From positions 62,183 through 126,182 of the forward strand of contig NZ_KI912610.1 in NCBI RefSeq assembly GCF_000519305.1: DNA of 64,000 nt, written 5' to 3'. This DNA comes from Mesorhizobium ciceri WSM4083 (GTDB lineage: Bacteria > Pseudomonadota > Alphaproteobacteria > Rhizobiales > Rhizobiaceae). The notes below the pieces were generated by a model. It was given only the letters and a program-made list of their open reading frames with translations. It ran no database searches and was not told the DNA's origin. Position numbers and translations under genes: made by a program. Of the stretch, positions 48,051 to 56,358 are shown one piece after another (within the stretch, counting starts at the first letter, position 1; every line of letters starts with the position of its first letter).

Positions 48051-49060
48051 ATCGAGGCTTTCTCGCCCGCCTCATGGGCCAGCCGGCGACGATTCGCAGC
48101 CTGCACATAGGGGCGTGCTTCCTTGGGGTCTTTCCAGCCGAACCACGCCATAAGCTGATATTCGGTCGCGCCGCCTTCGGCCATTTTCGTGGCCCGCCAC
48201 TTCCGGACACTGTGCGCTGTAACGTCGCGGACCCCGGCTTGCCGGAACCACTTCGCCACCCTGGCAGAGAGCGCCTTGTCGCTGGCGAAGGCCGCGCCTT
48301 CCTCGGTAAGGACGAACGTCATCCGGTCTTTCGGAAGATCCAAATTGTTGACCGGCAGCTCACATAGCATCTTCGTCTTGACCGTCACGAACGATATGAG
48401 GCCATTCTTGACGTGCTGGCGCCCAAGCAGCCGGAGATCGGACACGCGGACGCCGGTATGCTTCAGGATGTCCATAGCGAGCCGTGCAGGGCCGCTGGGG
48501 TGCTTTGCCTCATAGGCGGCGATATCCTCGTCGGTGGCCGTGTCGTGGCCTCCCTTGGGCACGCGCAGACGTCCTATGTCCCTGACCGGGTTTGGCCGCA
48601 CCTTCGCGTGCTTGAAAACCTGTGACAGTATCTTCAGGCGTTCGTTGCCCGCGTTCGGGTTGTCGCGCTTGCGGTCCCGAAGCACTTCAAGATGGGCTGG
48701 GCCGATTCGCTCCGCTCGCTCCTGTCCGAAAGTCTCGGGCTTGCCACGCTCCAGCGGTTCGGCCATCATCGACAGGATTACGCGCTTGCGGGCATCGCGG
48801 GTCGCCTTGGCCTTCGATGTGAAATCCGGCGACTTCATGTATTGGTCGCACATCCACTCGAAAGAGCCTTCATAGGCGGCGGCATGCGGCGACACCCATT
48901 CCTTGCATTTCCGGTAGACAGCCATGAATTCCGGCGTCTCGGGCTCGCCTGGCAGACGGGTGAGGGGCTGGCCTCTCCTGTTAAAATAATAGCGCTTGGT
49001 CCCGTCGCGGTTGGTCCGCGCGGTCACATGCTGTAGGATGAGTTCCATGGGAGCGTTCAC
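48044..49060 (-). CDS. int: Tyrosine recombinase, phage integrase
   Basis: A 338-residue integrase. An SAM-like core-binding domain spans about 60-160 and the catalytic domain about 170-320. Catalytic residues are Arg205 (HTGVRVSDL), Lys near 230, His283 and Arg286 (HSVRKWR), Trp309 in the His/Trp position, and nucleophile Tyr318. It integrates the element into tRNA-Cys; its 3' end lies 88 bases from that gene. The upstream small gene overlaps its start by four bases. Confidence 0.93.
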   Translation of the reverse strand: MNAPMELILQHVTARTNRDGTKRYYFNRRGQPLTRLPGEPETPEFMAVYRKCKEWVSPHAAAYEGSFEWMCDQYMKSPDFTSKAKATRDARKRVILSMMAEPLERGKPETFGQERAERIGPAHLEVLRDRKRDNPNAGNERLKILSQVFKHAKVRPNPVRDIGRLRVPKGGHDTATDEDIAAYEAKHPSGPARLAMDILKHTGVRVSDLRLLGRQHVKNGLISFVTVKTKMLCELPVNNLDLPKDRMTFVLTEEGAAFASDKALSARVAKWFRQAGVRDVTAHSVRKWRATKMAEGGATEYQLMAWFGWKDPKEARPYVQAANRRRLAHEAGEKASIV

Positions 49061-49263
49061 AATTTCGGCTCCCTGATCAGCGGCACAATAGTTGGTTCGG
49101 TGGTATTGGCCGGCTCGGGCTTATCCCCGCTATCCCCGCCAATCACAACCGACAAAGAGACGCCATCGAAGATCACGCGGCCGATCGGCAGGCCAAGGTC
49201 GCGAACGGCTTTCACCATCCGCGTCACCTCGTCATGCGTGATTCTGGCCGCGCGCCTCGTCAT
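49057..49263 (-). CDS. Small phage protein upstream of the integrase
   Basis: A 68-residue protein (MTRRAARITHDEVTRMVKAV onward) whose stop overlaps the integrase ATG. The N-terminal half is basic and helical, the rest Pro/Thr-rich. Position before int would suit an excisionase, but no MerR-like HTH is evident, so it is left unnamed. The frame begins within a base of the end of the DUF551-like gene. Confidence 0.65.
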   Translation of the reverse strand: MTRRAARITHDEVTRMVKAVRDLGLPIGRVIFDGVSLSVVIGGDSGDKPEPANTTEPTIVPLIREPKL

Positions 49264-49647
49264 CTACCCTTCCCCATCGATAGAGGGAGGGGCAGGCAGC
49301 GGTTGCCAGCGCTCAACAAACCAGCCTGTCACGAAGTTCGAATCGCCGGCGGAATGGCCTTCCCTCGTCAAGCCGAACTCATCGACGCCGTGCCAGACAT
49401 CGCCCTGCCACTTCGCGAACCATATCGATTTGTCTTCGCCACAGGAAAGCAGGAGGAACCTGTCTTTCGGCGCCGTGCTAATATCTATCCAGCCGTTTTC
49501 GTCAGGTTCATTGACGTCGGTGAACGTGGTATATTCGGTCTTGTCGCCTTCGCCGGAACGATAGCCGCAGATGGTGATACAAAAGCACGGCTTGCTGCGC
49601 CCTTTGGCTGGCGCGCCGCACCCGCAGCATTTGAAGGGCGCGCTCAA
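49264..49647 (-). CDS. DUF551-like phage protein
   Basis: A 127-residue protein with an N-terminal Cys cluster (CCGCGAPAKG, CFC) and a C-terminal DUF551-type domain: WIDISTAPKDRFLLL, then WHGVDEFG and GWFVERWQPLPAPP. DUF551 proteins occur in many phages with unknown role. It overlaps the preceding gene by four bases. Confidence 0.7.
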   Translation of the reverse strand: MSAPFKCCGCGAPAKGRSKPCFCITICGYRSGEGDKTEYTTFTDVNEPDENGWIDISTAPKDRFLLLSCGEDKSIWFAKWQGDVWHGVDEFGLTREGHSAGDSNFVTGWFVERWQPLPAPPSIDGEG

Positions 49648-49889
49648 GCTCCTTCCTCCCCATCTTGAGATAGGGAACGGGCGGCGATCTCCTGAAGGCG
49701 TTTAACCGCCTTGATCAGTCCAAGCCGGGTCCAAATCGGGCTCGGGAAATTGTCGATTGGAGCGGCGATCTGCTCCAGTGCAGCCTTCATCCGAAGGATC
49801 TCGGCCTGGGTGGAGGCGAGGCGAGATTCGAGATCGGCGACTAGTGCTTGATATCCGACGATGCCGACTTTGAGCATGATTTCGCTCAT
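49644..49889 (-). CDS. Coiled-coil hypothetical phage protein
   Basis: An 81-residue protein with a heptad-rich helix (ALVADLESRLASTQAEILRM) followed by a second helical part. It overlaps both neighbours by four bases (ATGA). No family recognised. Confidence 0.65.
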   Translation of the reverse strand: MSEIMLKVGIVGYQALVADLESRLASTQAEILRMKAALEQIAAPIDNFPSPIWTRLGLIKAVKRLQEIAARSLSQDGEEGA

Positions 49890-50257
49890 GGTTCCCTCAC
49901 GGAAGAGAGGGCGACGAAGCGACCGTCTTCGAACTCACTGACAGGCCGAACCCATGTCGTGCCGTCTTCATCGCGATAAATGGCAACCTTGGCATAATCG
50001 GTCAGGGGCGTGTCGGTCTGGATCTCGCCGTAGCCGTCCAGATGGTATTTGCTGCCGCGCTTCACATGCTGGTGCGTCGGCACCCAGCCGTCCTTCACCG
50101 CCATTTCTGGCGCTGCGGGGGAAAGGGCTTCGAGGATCGGGGCCGAGAGCCGGCACCACTCTTCAAGCGAGATGCCGAGCGGCATGTTGGCCAGTTCTTC
50201 AAGGCACCGTAGCGCCTCTGTCACGCCCTTGGTAGCGGGTGGGGATGTGGGGGTCAT
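49886..50257 (-). CDS. Hypothetical phage protein
   Basis: A 123-residue protein. The C-terminal half (HVKRGSKYHLDGYGEIQTDT, then YRDEDGTTWVRPVSEFEDG) has the look of a small beta-barrel similar to DUF1653-type phage domains; the resemblance is weak. Overlaps the next gene by four bases. Confidence 0.65.
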   Translation of the reverse strand: MTPTSPPATKGVTEALRCLEELANMPLGISLEEWCRLSAPILEALSPAAPEMAVKDGWVPTHQHVKRGSKYHLDGYGEIQTDTPLTDYAKVAIYRDEDGTTWVRPVSEFEDGRFVALSSVREP

Positions 50258-50796
50258 GCTGCTGACCTCCGAAAATGGTCGGTTTCAGCAGTGAACCAAT
50301 CGACAAGCGGCGTGTCGTAGCCAAGCATAAGTGGGTGCTTGGGATCGCCGGACTTCGTAAAACCGAAGACCTTGACCGGCTTGCCAGACGCAAAGAATAG
50401 GTCGCGCATCGCGTCCAGGTGGTGCCGGAGGCGCGGCGGTATCTTGTCCCGGCTTCCCCAGCACGGAACCAGGATATCAGCTTCAGAGATGGCCTCAGCA
50501 ACGTGGCGAGCGTTGTCCGGTCCAACGGGGTCGGCTACCTTGGCGAGTTCTCGGACATCGGTCGCTGTCTTGCCAAACGGATTGACGGCGATGTACTTCC
50601 GACCATTGTTGCGGAGCGTGAAGCCGCGCCACTTCATCGAAGTTTGGTCTTCGTCGCTGACGCCAGCGGTCGAACCATTGATGCCGCTGTACAGGAAAAC
50701 CAAGCCGGTGGCCTGTACCTCGCGGTCAAGCCGATGGCGAAACAGGCCGCATTCGGAAAAGACAGCAGAACTCTTTAGTGCGAACATGTCAGACAT
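50254..50796 (-). CDS. DUF1643 family protein
   Basis: A 180-residue protein with the DUF1643 layout: AVFSECGLFRHRLDR, a FLYSGINGSTAG block, then NPFGKTATDVREL, DPVGPDNARH and the WGSRDK segment, plus a C-terminal LGYDTPLVDWF extension. The family occurs in phages and bacteria; function unknown. Its upstream neighbour ends 78 bases away. Confidence 0.8.
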   Translation of the reverse strand: MSDMFALKSSAVFSECGLFRHRLDREVQATGLVFLYSGINGSTAGVSDEDQTSMKWRGFTLRNNGRKYIAVNPFGKTATDVRELAKVADPVGPDNARHVAEAISEADILVPCWGSRDKIPPRLRHHLDAMRDLFFASGKPVKVFGFTKSGDPKHPLMLGYDTPLVDWFTAETDHFRRSAA

Positions 50797-50874
50797 TGCT
50801 TTTTCCTTTCAAAAACAGTAGCATAACTACGGTTTTCACTCAACGATTTGTGCGGTTTCCCGGTGTTTTCTGAG

Positions 50875-51429
50875 TCATTCGTCGTCGCCGGGACCGGCCG
50901 CATATTCATCGTCTCGCGCGATTTCATTTTCGAGCGCGATATCGTTCAGGGTGTCGTCTGGCACAGGATAGGGGGAAGCGAACAGTTCGTAGTTACCCAG
51001 TTCCAGCGAACTAGATGCCATCCTGACGACTGCGAAGGCGCGTTTTATCTTGTCGTCATCGACATATACCGTAAGGTCCGCCACCGGCCCCGTCTCCCCG
51101 GCTGTCTTCCTGGATAGAGAGGCGCGGAGGCGCTTGACGGCATCGATAGCACCATCGGCAAGGAGCCTGTCGTCTGTGCCTTCCGTCGTCATGCACCAGA
51201 ACGATTCGAGGCAAGTGTCCAGCACATCGCATTCGTCCGTCGCCTCTCCGCTCCCCGCTGCTATAGGGGTGCTGAGGGCAGCCTCGAAAGCGCGTTTGAT
51301 TGCGCATTCAGCGCATGTGATGCAGCGCTTGTCGCCTTGGAACTGATGGTGACAGGTTGCGCACTGGCACAAATGTCCGCCGGGCGCATATCCATGGAAG
51401 GGCCATTGGTGCGTCTCTACCCTGTTCAT
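50875..51429 (-). CDS. Hypothetical phage protein with N-terminal cysteine cluster
   Basis: A 184-residue protein. CQCATCHHQF and CITCAEC near residues 21-42 could bind zinc; the rest is acidic and helical and ends in a D/E-rich tail. It overlaps the next gene by four bases. No family recognised. Confidence 0.65.
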   Translation of the reverse strand: MNRVETHQWPFHGYAPGGHLCQCATCHHQFQGDKRCITCAECAIKRAFEAALSTPIAAGSGEATDECDVLDTCLESFWCMTTEGTDDRLLADGAIDAVKRLRASLSRKTAGETGPVADLTVYVDDDKIKRAFAVVRMASSSLELGNYELFASPYPVPDDTLNDIALENEIARDDEYAAGPGDDE

Positions 51430-51644
51430 GGCTGAGAGCCTGAAGCGAGGGAGATGGCGGCACGTCCGGCGTCGGTTGCCCAGCTTGTCGGCTGGTCGTC
51501 ATCATAGCCGCTCTCGATATAGCCGAGATCGGTGAGCCGTTTGTTGGCTCGCGCCATTGCCGGCCGATCGCTGTAAGGCAACTGCTCGATACCGCCCGCG
51601 CAGACGGAGAGATATTTGCGTTCAAGTTCAGTCAGGTCATTCAT
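51426..51644 (-). CDS. Small hypothetical phage protein
   Basis: A 72-residue protein from ATG 51644 (MNDLTELERKYLSVCAGG), with GAGGAA upstream. The pattern of helix, then KRLTDLGYIESG, then an acidic turn resembles a small winged helix, but this is not certain. Confidence 0.6.
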   Translation of the reverse strand: MNDLTELERKYLSVCAGGIEQLPYSDRPAMARANKRLTDLGYIESGYDDDQPTSWATDAGRAAISLASGSQP

Positions 51645-51679
51645 AGCTCTCGGTTCCTCAAGATATGGGATGGCGGAGG

Positions 51680-51907
51680 TCATGCTGATGGCTCGAAAGC
51701 TGCGCACTCTTTGTCGTCCTTGCGATCTATCCAGCCGCCTGATGGCGTAGGACCGCCGCCCTTGTTGAAGCCGATCCAGTATCGGGATTTTGGCAGCACG
51801 ATTTCTGGCATCTTCCATCCGCAACGGCCTGACCCGTCAGGGTGCAGGCTAGCTTTTGCGGTGCGCTTCCATTCAGCGAAGCGACAAGTCAGGCATGGGT
51901 TGCTCAT
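51680..51907 (-). CDS. Small cysteine-containing phage protein
   Basis: A 75-residue protein from ATG 51907 (MSNPCLTCRFAEWKR). CLTC, then Cys in GRCGW and near the C terminus (KECAAF) make a possible zinc site. Its ATG overlaps the stop of the nuclease gene by four bases. Function unknown. Confidence 0.6.
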   Translation of the reverse strand: MSNPCLTCRFAEWKRTAKASLHPDGSGRCGWKMPEIVLPKSRYWIGFNKGGGPTPSGGWIDRKDDKECAAFEPSA

Positions 51908-52272
51908 AGCCGTTCCCCGGTTGCGATGTGGCGGCGCGCTACAACCTTGGAAAGGGGCTTTGGACGGGCAGTATCCTGCGGCACAAATACGAGCCCGGAC
52001 TGAACCCAGATGTGCAAAGTTCGCTGCAAGGCGCGCATGGAATAATATAGACAATCTTCGGCAGAAAGTCTATGATTATCAATAGTTTCGTGGCATTTCG
52101 CACACCCAAAAGCGGCGTGGAAATCATCCGACTTCGTGGCGCCGCCTTTTATGTCGGACGGCAGATGGCACAGGACCACAGTCGCGGAATCGTGGTTGCA
52201 AATTCCTGGGATCTGAAACGTGCAGGGCTGGCCTTTTGCGGAGGCGCGGAGCTTGGTGGAGACAATGCCCAT
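51904..52272 (-). CDS. YbcO-like (DUF1364) phage nuclease
   Basis: A 122-residue protein with the DUF1364 pattern: KLRASAKGQPCTFQIPGIC, then TVVLCHLPSD and FGCAKCHETIDNH, giving paired Cys and His residues of an HNH-type metal site. Lambdoid YbcO is a small DNase of this family. It sits among recombination genes. Its ATG shares one base with the stop of a 58-codon gene (TGATG). Confidence 0.82.
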   Translation of the reverse strand: MGIVSTKLRASAKGQPCTFQIPGICNHDSATVVLCHLPSDIKGGATKSDDFHAAFGCAKCHETIDNHRLSAEDCLYYSMRALQRTLHIWVQSGLVFVPQDTARPKPLSKVVARRHIATGERL

Positions 52273-52448
52273 CAGCGCAAACTCACGTGGTATTCGCGGT
52301 CAAGTTCGGCAGCGATTTCCTTCTCGACCTCAGCCATGGTCAGGTCAAAGCGGCGAGCCTCCAAAAGCTCGGTGTGGACCGCTACGAAAGCGGCTGGACG
52401 ATCGGGAAGCTTGCGGGCGTGGCTCCTTACCCATGTCTGGCGGGTCAT
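52272..52448 (-). CDS. Short coupled phage gene, 58 residues
   Basis: A complete 58-codon frame (MTRQTWVRSHARKLPDRP through to HVSLR) fills the gap exactly between the NinB-like gene and the YbcO-like nuclease gene. Its ATG overlaps the upstream stop by four bases (ATGA) and its TGA shares one base with the downstream ATG. A basic N terminus precedes an acidic helix (MAEVEKEIAAELDRE). No family recognised; the coupling makes it very likely real. Confidence 0.65.
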   Translation of the reverse strand: MTRQTWVRSHARKLPDRPAAFVAVHTELLEARRFDLTMAEVEKEIAAELDREYHVSLR

Positions 52449-52909
52449 GCTGCTTTCGCCTTCTGCTCGGGGTTGTACGCATACCGATCTGGCGGAATGG
52501 TCAGGACCACGCCGATTTCAGCATGGCGACGAAACACGATGTCCAGATACCGGCTCATCTGCTCGACGTTCATCAAGCTTGTGACAGGCAGTTCGGTATC
52601 GCGGATCAGTTCCAGCTTTTCGGGATAGGGCAGTGGGCGCACGAGTTTGTCATAGGTCGCCTTGAACTTGTCGTGTGCCTCCCGAAGGATCGGAACGCCG
52701 ATTTTCAGCTTGCACCGGGCGCGAACGTCTTCACGGTCCTCGCCGGTTTGCTCGCTGATCTCGACATACCATTTGAATGCAAGGCGGTTCTGTTCTCCCG
52801 AGCGGTCCCGGCCTTCCGTGATATCGACGGTGAACGGGCGCTTACGGCCCTTCAGGTAAACCACCAGAAGCTGCAGATCGGCTTCGTTCTTGACGGGTCG
52901 CGTTACCAT
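52445..52909 (-). CDS. NinB/Orf-like recombination protein
   Basis: A 154-residue protein from ATG 52909 (MVTRPVKNEADLQ), with AAAGGGA upstream. The segment PFTVDITEGRDRSGEQNRLA is like the RSxxQN core of NinB proteins, which mediate single-strand annealing in lambda. Neighbouring YqaJ and ERF genes support a recombination role. The assignment is tentative as length and termini differ from lambda NinB. Confidence 0.6.
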   Translation of the reverse strand: MVTRPVKNEADLQLLVVYLKGRKRPFTVDITEGRDRSGEQNRLAFKWYVEISEQTGEDREDVRARCKLKIGVPILREAHDKFKATYDKLVRPLPYPEKLELIRDTELPVTSLMNVEQMSRYLDIVFRRHAEIGVVLTIPPDRYAYNPEQKAKAA

Positions 52910-52954
52910 TGTGTCCCTTTCCGGCCGGAGCATTTGCGCCCCGGCCTTCTCTGG

Positions 52955-53608
52955 TTATCCAGCCATTGAAAGAAGTTCGCCTGGCACAATCGCTCCCGGC
53001 TCGTATTTGGCGCGGAGGCGATGCACGATCAGGCGAAGCTCATTGAGAAATTCGATGACATCCTTTTCCAGCGCGGCAATCAGGGTGTCGTCACGGGGGA
53101 TGCGCCGAACATAGAGACGCATCGTCTCGGGGAAGCGCGGGTCATAACTGGCGAAGTCGCACCACAGGCGGCCGGTGCAGCACATTTGCCACTGCATCTG
53201 CAGCACGTATTCCTGCGCTATTTCCTCTGCCGCCAGCGTCTCCAGATGAACGGCCAGGGTCGGGCACTTGAACTCAACCAAGCCATCTTCATCGATCAAG
53301 CCATCCGGTGAAGCGCCTGTATCGCCAATCGTCGGATGCTTGATGAACCCAGTTTCAACGATGGTCGCATCCCGATAGAACTCGTATGCGATCTTGGCTT
53401 CTGGCTCGACTTCCTCACCCCAACGGCGCGCTGCACCAGTCCCCGACGCGACATGCGTTCCGGACAGCCGCTCGACCACGAGGTCGTACATGTAGTTCTT
53501 GCGGGCGGCGCCCCAGCCGGTTTTGGTGCGAGCGCACACATCAGCGATACGCGAGGCGGTGACGTTGCCTAGCCTGGCTTCAAACCATTCTTCCGAGCGT
53601 TGTTCCAT
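52955..53608 (-). CDS. YqaJ/lambda-type exonuclease
   Basis: A 217-residue nuclease of the YqaJ family. The start RSEEWFEARLGNVTASRIAD is diagnostic; the catalytic acid-lysine centre is GASPDGLIDEDGLVEFKCP (Asp, Glu, Lys). It degrades the 5' strand at double-strand ends for annealing by the ERF protein, whose stop shares one base with its start. Confidence 0.9.
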   Translation of the reverse strand: MEQRSEEWFEARLGNVTASRIADVCARTKTGWGAARKNYMYDLVVERLSGTHVASGTGAARRWGEEVEPEAKIAYEFYRDATIVETGFIKHPTIGDTGASPDGLIDEDGLVEFKCPTLAVHLETLAAEEIAQEYVLQMQWQMCCTGRLWCDFASYDPRFPETMRLYVRRIPRDDTLIAALEKDVIEFLNELRLIVHRLRAKYEPGAIVPGELLSMAG

Positions 53609-54372
53609 TATGCCGTCTTCCCCTTCTTTTCGAGGGACTTGACGGCGCGCTCGTACTGCGAGGTCAGCAGATCGGCCACGCCCTCTACTTTGAAATAGGC
53701 GCAGAACCGAACAATGTCGGTGCCGGTCTCCTCGATCTTGCGCAGGAGAATGTCGCGCTGTTCCTCGCTGATCGGGTTGTCGTCTTCGGTCTGCTCTGAG
53801 CGCTTGGCGTCGTCGTCCTCTGCCGCTGCCAGGCCAAGCGCGGCCTTGAGCGTCATGCGCTGGAGATAGGTCAGCGTCGAGCCGACTTGCTGGAGGCTGT
53901 TCTTGTTGCCGCTGTCATCGCGCGGGCCGACGAGGGTGTTTTCCTCGAAATATCCGAGACGATGCGATACGATACACGTGACGCTGACCGGCTCGCTTGC
54001 CGCCGAACTGGTGCGGAAGCGATAGGATAGGCCGTGCTTGCCCAAGATCGGGTTCACGGTGCGGGCGATCTCGGCAAGGTCTTCGTGCTTGTAGTGGGTC
54101 CGCCCCTTGGCAGAGGTGAAATCAACCGTGCGATTCTTGCTGATGATGGGTATCTCGGACTTCGCAGCCGACATGGCCTCATCGAACGCCTTGCGGGCCT
54201 GCGATGCCTCCCAGCGTTCTTGCAGTGCCAGAAGCCGTTCCAGCGTCTCCGGTGTGGCATTGCTGGCCAGCGCGCGGTCAATCATCGCCATTGGCGTCAC
54301 GGCGCCGGCCTGGTAGGCTGCCGGTCTGGTTTCCGGCTCATGCTCGATTAGTGCGTTCGCGGCGGTGTTCAT
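53608..54372 (-). CDS. ERF-family single-strand annealing protein
   Basis: A 254-residue recombinase. The ERF core is about 60-185: KAFDEAMSAAKSEIPIISKN, THYKHEDLAEI, and SLQQVGSTLTYLQRM; an acidic stretch (EDDDAKRSEQTEDD) precedes a small helical C terminus. ERF proteins anneal complementary strands and circularise phage DNA. It is coupled to the YqaJ gene. Confidence 0.9.
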   Translation of the reverse strand: MNTAANALIEHEPETRPAAYQAGAVTPMAMIDRALASNATPETLERLLALQERWEASQARKAFDEAMSAAKSEIPIISKNRTVDFTSAKGRTHYKHEDLAEIARTVNPILGKHGLSYRFRTSSAASEPVSVTCIVSHRLGYFEENTLVGPRDDSGNKNSLQQVGSTLTYLQRMTLKAALGLAAAEDDDAKRSEQTEDDNPISEEQRDILLRKIEETGTDIVRFCAYFKVEGVADLLTSQYERAVKSLEKKGKTA

Positions 54373-54542
54373 GCTGCAATTCCTTCTTGGTGAGATGCTG
54401 CGCGATCTGCTGCTACGCGCCTGACGATCCGCTCGGCTTCATCGGGATGGACACCAGCAGTGACCAGTAAATCGTAGTCCCTGAACCGCCTCTCCCAATC
54501 GGTCTGGAAGCGGAGCAATCGGGCTGCTTCTAGGATGTCCAT
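54369..54542 (-). CDS. Short coupled phage gene, 57 residues
   Basis: The frame from ATG 54542 (MDILEAARLLRFQTDWERRF) has GAGGA 9 bases upstream and overlaps the ERF start by four bases. It starts 1 base after the upstream stop. An ATG at 54557 is an alternative. Helical, charged; no family recognised. Confidence 0.6.
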   Translation of the reverse strand: MDILEAARLLRFQTDWERRFRDYDLLVTAGVHPDEAERIVRRVAADRAASHQEGIAA

Positions 54543-54543
54543 T

Positions 54544-55080
54544 TCAGGCGTCCTCATCTTCGAATTCTTCGACGCCCCACATGAGCTTGTGCATGCGGCG
54601 ATACTCGGCTTCAGGAGCGTCTTCCTCCGACCAGGGATTGCTATGGAACTCATCCGAGTAGGCGGTGAAGCGGCCAATGGTTGCCCCGCCTCGTCCTTCA
54701 TCAAACCAAGAGTATTCGAAGGGCAGCTCGCCAATGTGCCAGAGAGCCAAGAGCCAGCCGTAAGGCGTCTGCCACGCGGTCTGGAAGGTCAGTGTGAGCG
54801 TGTCGTCAGCCGCGGCAATGGTCTGATACTTCCCGCCCTGGTCGATGCCGTAGGCGTTCCATTTCGTGCCCCAATTGGCGCGGCTCCAGTCGAGCGCGTT
54901 GCCAGGAAACACAGAATGTTTTGTGCTGACGCTTCCCTGCCAAATGTTGCTCGGAATGGGCAGAAGTGTCGCAAAGTCTATGGGTCTTTCCGGGCCACGT
55001 ATGATAGCAAGGATCGCGCCTTGCTGGTCGGCGTCTATGTTCTTGAATCTGATTTCGGTCAGGACATGGTTCGGCATCAC
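54544..55080 (-). CDS. YubB/api92-like (DUF1281) phage protein
   Basis: A 178-residue protein with the DUF1281 form: MPNHVLTEIRF at the start, ANWGTKWNAYG in the middle and TAWQTPYGWLLALW near residue 100. A ferredoxin-like fold is typical for this family, found on plasmids and phages; function unknown. Overlaps the next gene by four bases. Confidence 0.78.
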   Translation of the reverse strand: MMPNHVLTEIRFKNIDADQQGAILAIIRGPERPIDFATLLPIPSNIWQGSVSTKHSVFPGNALDWSRANWGTKWNAYGIDQGGKYQTIAAADDTLTLTFQTAWQTPYGWLLALWHIGELPFEYSWFDEGRGGATIGRFTAYSDEFHSNPWSEEDAPEAEYRRMHKLMWGVEEFEDEDA

Positions 55081-55304
55081 AGGGCCTCATAGGTGTCAGG
55101 ATCGACTTCGAGCATGTCGAGGTCTTGGGGAGGGATGCCGCGTTCAAGCTGGCCAATCGTGAGGGCGCCGACGCGGTAGGTTGCGCCACCAGTCGAGACG
55201 ATGAAGTCCGTTCCGAGCAGCCCGCCGAAGATGCGCGTGACAATCCGCCAGTCCGTGTCAGCGTATGGTTCCGGCTGGCGGGAGATAGCAGCGGCTGCGT
55301 TCAT
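55077..55304 (-). CDS. Small hypothetical phage protein
   Basis: A 75-residue protein (MNAAAAISRQPEPYADTDWR) with a TYRVGALTIGQLERGIPPQD segment. Overlaps both neighbours by four bases. No family recognised. Confidence 0.6.
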   Translation of the reverse strand: MNAAAAISRQPEPYADTDWRIVTRIFGGLLGTDFIVSTGGATYRVGALTIGQLERGIPPQDLDMLEVDPDTYEAL

Positions 55305-55768
55305 GATTGCACCGAAGCGGCTGCGATAGCTGCACGGACAGCCGGCAGGGTATCGTGGGCAGGGTCAGGTGTGCCGGCGTCGGGCATGCGGATGAAGCCG
55401 AGTTCGACGCCGTTGACCATGAATTGTTCGGCTGCTTTGAGCGCCGCCAGCATGGCCTTCTGGCTCTTGCGGAGAGCACGAAGCTCGGTGTTCAGGTTGC
55501 GCAGTTGGGCATACAGGTCCGGCTTCTTCTTCGATGAGGCGAGTATCCGGTCCCACTCTAGTTCCTCGACCTCATCAATGATGGCGCGCAACTGGTCGGC
55601 ATCGTTCGTGCTGCCGAAGTAAATGCGGTCGCCTTCGTCCTCCAAGCCTTGGCTCACGTTAGACAGGGTGTCCCGGAACCGCCGCATCAACTGTGAGGAA
55701 TAGATTTCGTTGGCCCGCGCCTCGGTGAGCGCCCGTTCAATTTCGGTCTGCGGTGCACTGGCGTTCAT
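55301..55768 (-). CDS. Coiled-coil hypothetical phage protein
   Basis: A 155-residue, mainly helical protein. Residues about 88-118 (LRNLNTELRALRKSQKAMLA) form a likely coiled coil. The C terminus is Ala-rich. No family recognised; coupled to the downstream gene by ATGA. Confidence 0.65.
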   Translation of the reverse strand: MNASAPQTEIERALTEARANEIYSSQLMRRFRDTLSNVSQGLEDEGDRIYFGSTNDADQLRAIIDEVEELEWDRILASSKKKPDLYAQLRNLNTELRALRKSQKAMLAALKAAEQFMVNGVELGFIRMPDAGTPDPAHDTLPAVRAAIAAASVQS

Positions 55769-55800
55769 CGTCTGTCTCCGTTAGTTGCGGGAAGGGGTGG

Positions 55801-56034
55801 TCAGCGGAGCAGGTGGCCGCGACCAGCGTTCACCATGTCGCGGCGATAGGCGCTGTCGTCCGGCCCGCCGCTTTCCGCCAAGCTGTCCTGCTGGCGCTGG
55901 TAGGCGGCTTCCATCTGGGCGTCATAGTCGGTGTAGGCGTCAGCCAAGAGATTCTTGGCCTCTTCCAGCGAGCAGTCGAAATCCTTGAGGACTTCAACCA
56001 GGGCTTCGGTGATCTGCCAGTTGCGGGGCTTCAT
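55801..56034 (-). CDS. Small acidic hypothetical phage protein
   Basis: A 77-residue helical protein (MKPRNWQITEALVEVLKDFD). It overlaps the upstream gene by four bases. No family recognised. Confidence 0.6.
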   Translation of the reverse strand: MKPRNWQITEALVEVLKDFDCSLEEAKNLLADAYTDYDAQMEAAYQRQQDSLAESGGPDDSAYRRDMVNAGRGHLLR

Positions 56035-56318
56035 GACTGTGCCTCCGCTTTTGAAATGGCGGCCTCAAGCCGACGCAAACCGCCTTCGATGGTGCGGATA
56101 GCGGTGGCTTTCGTTGCGCCTATGGAAAGATCGATTTGGGCATTGCGGAGATAGCCGGCGGCGGACTTCATCTCGGCCAGCATGTCAACGGCAGGCTCTT
56201 TCGGTAGCGGCGGCTTCGGGCAATTGCCGCTGTAGCCGTGGAACTTGAACATCTCCTCGCCAGCCGGCATCGGCTCGCCGCAGAGTTCGCATCGGGCTGT
56301 TTCGCTGTCGGTCGTCAT
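56031..56318 (-). CDS. Hypothetical phage protein with possible zinc site
   Basis: A 95-residue protein: CELCGEPM near the N terminus with FHGYSGNC makes a possible Cys/His zinc site, followed by a helical C-terminal half. Coupled to the downstream gene. Function unknown. Confidence 0.62.
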   Translation of the reverse strand: MTTDSETARCELCGEPMPAGEEMFKFHGYSGNCPKPPLPKEPAVDMLAEMKSAAGYLRNAQIDLSIGATKATAIRTIEGGLRRLEAAISKAEAQS

Positions 56319-56358
56319 CTCATGTCTCCGTCATTGTACTGTCTGGAGGGAAGGGAGG

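Noticed and set aside
49057..49263. Small gene before int as an excisionase
   Set aside because: Position fits but there is no MerR-like HTH or other Xis hallmark, so the name was withheld.
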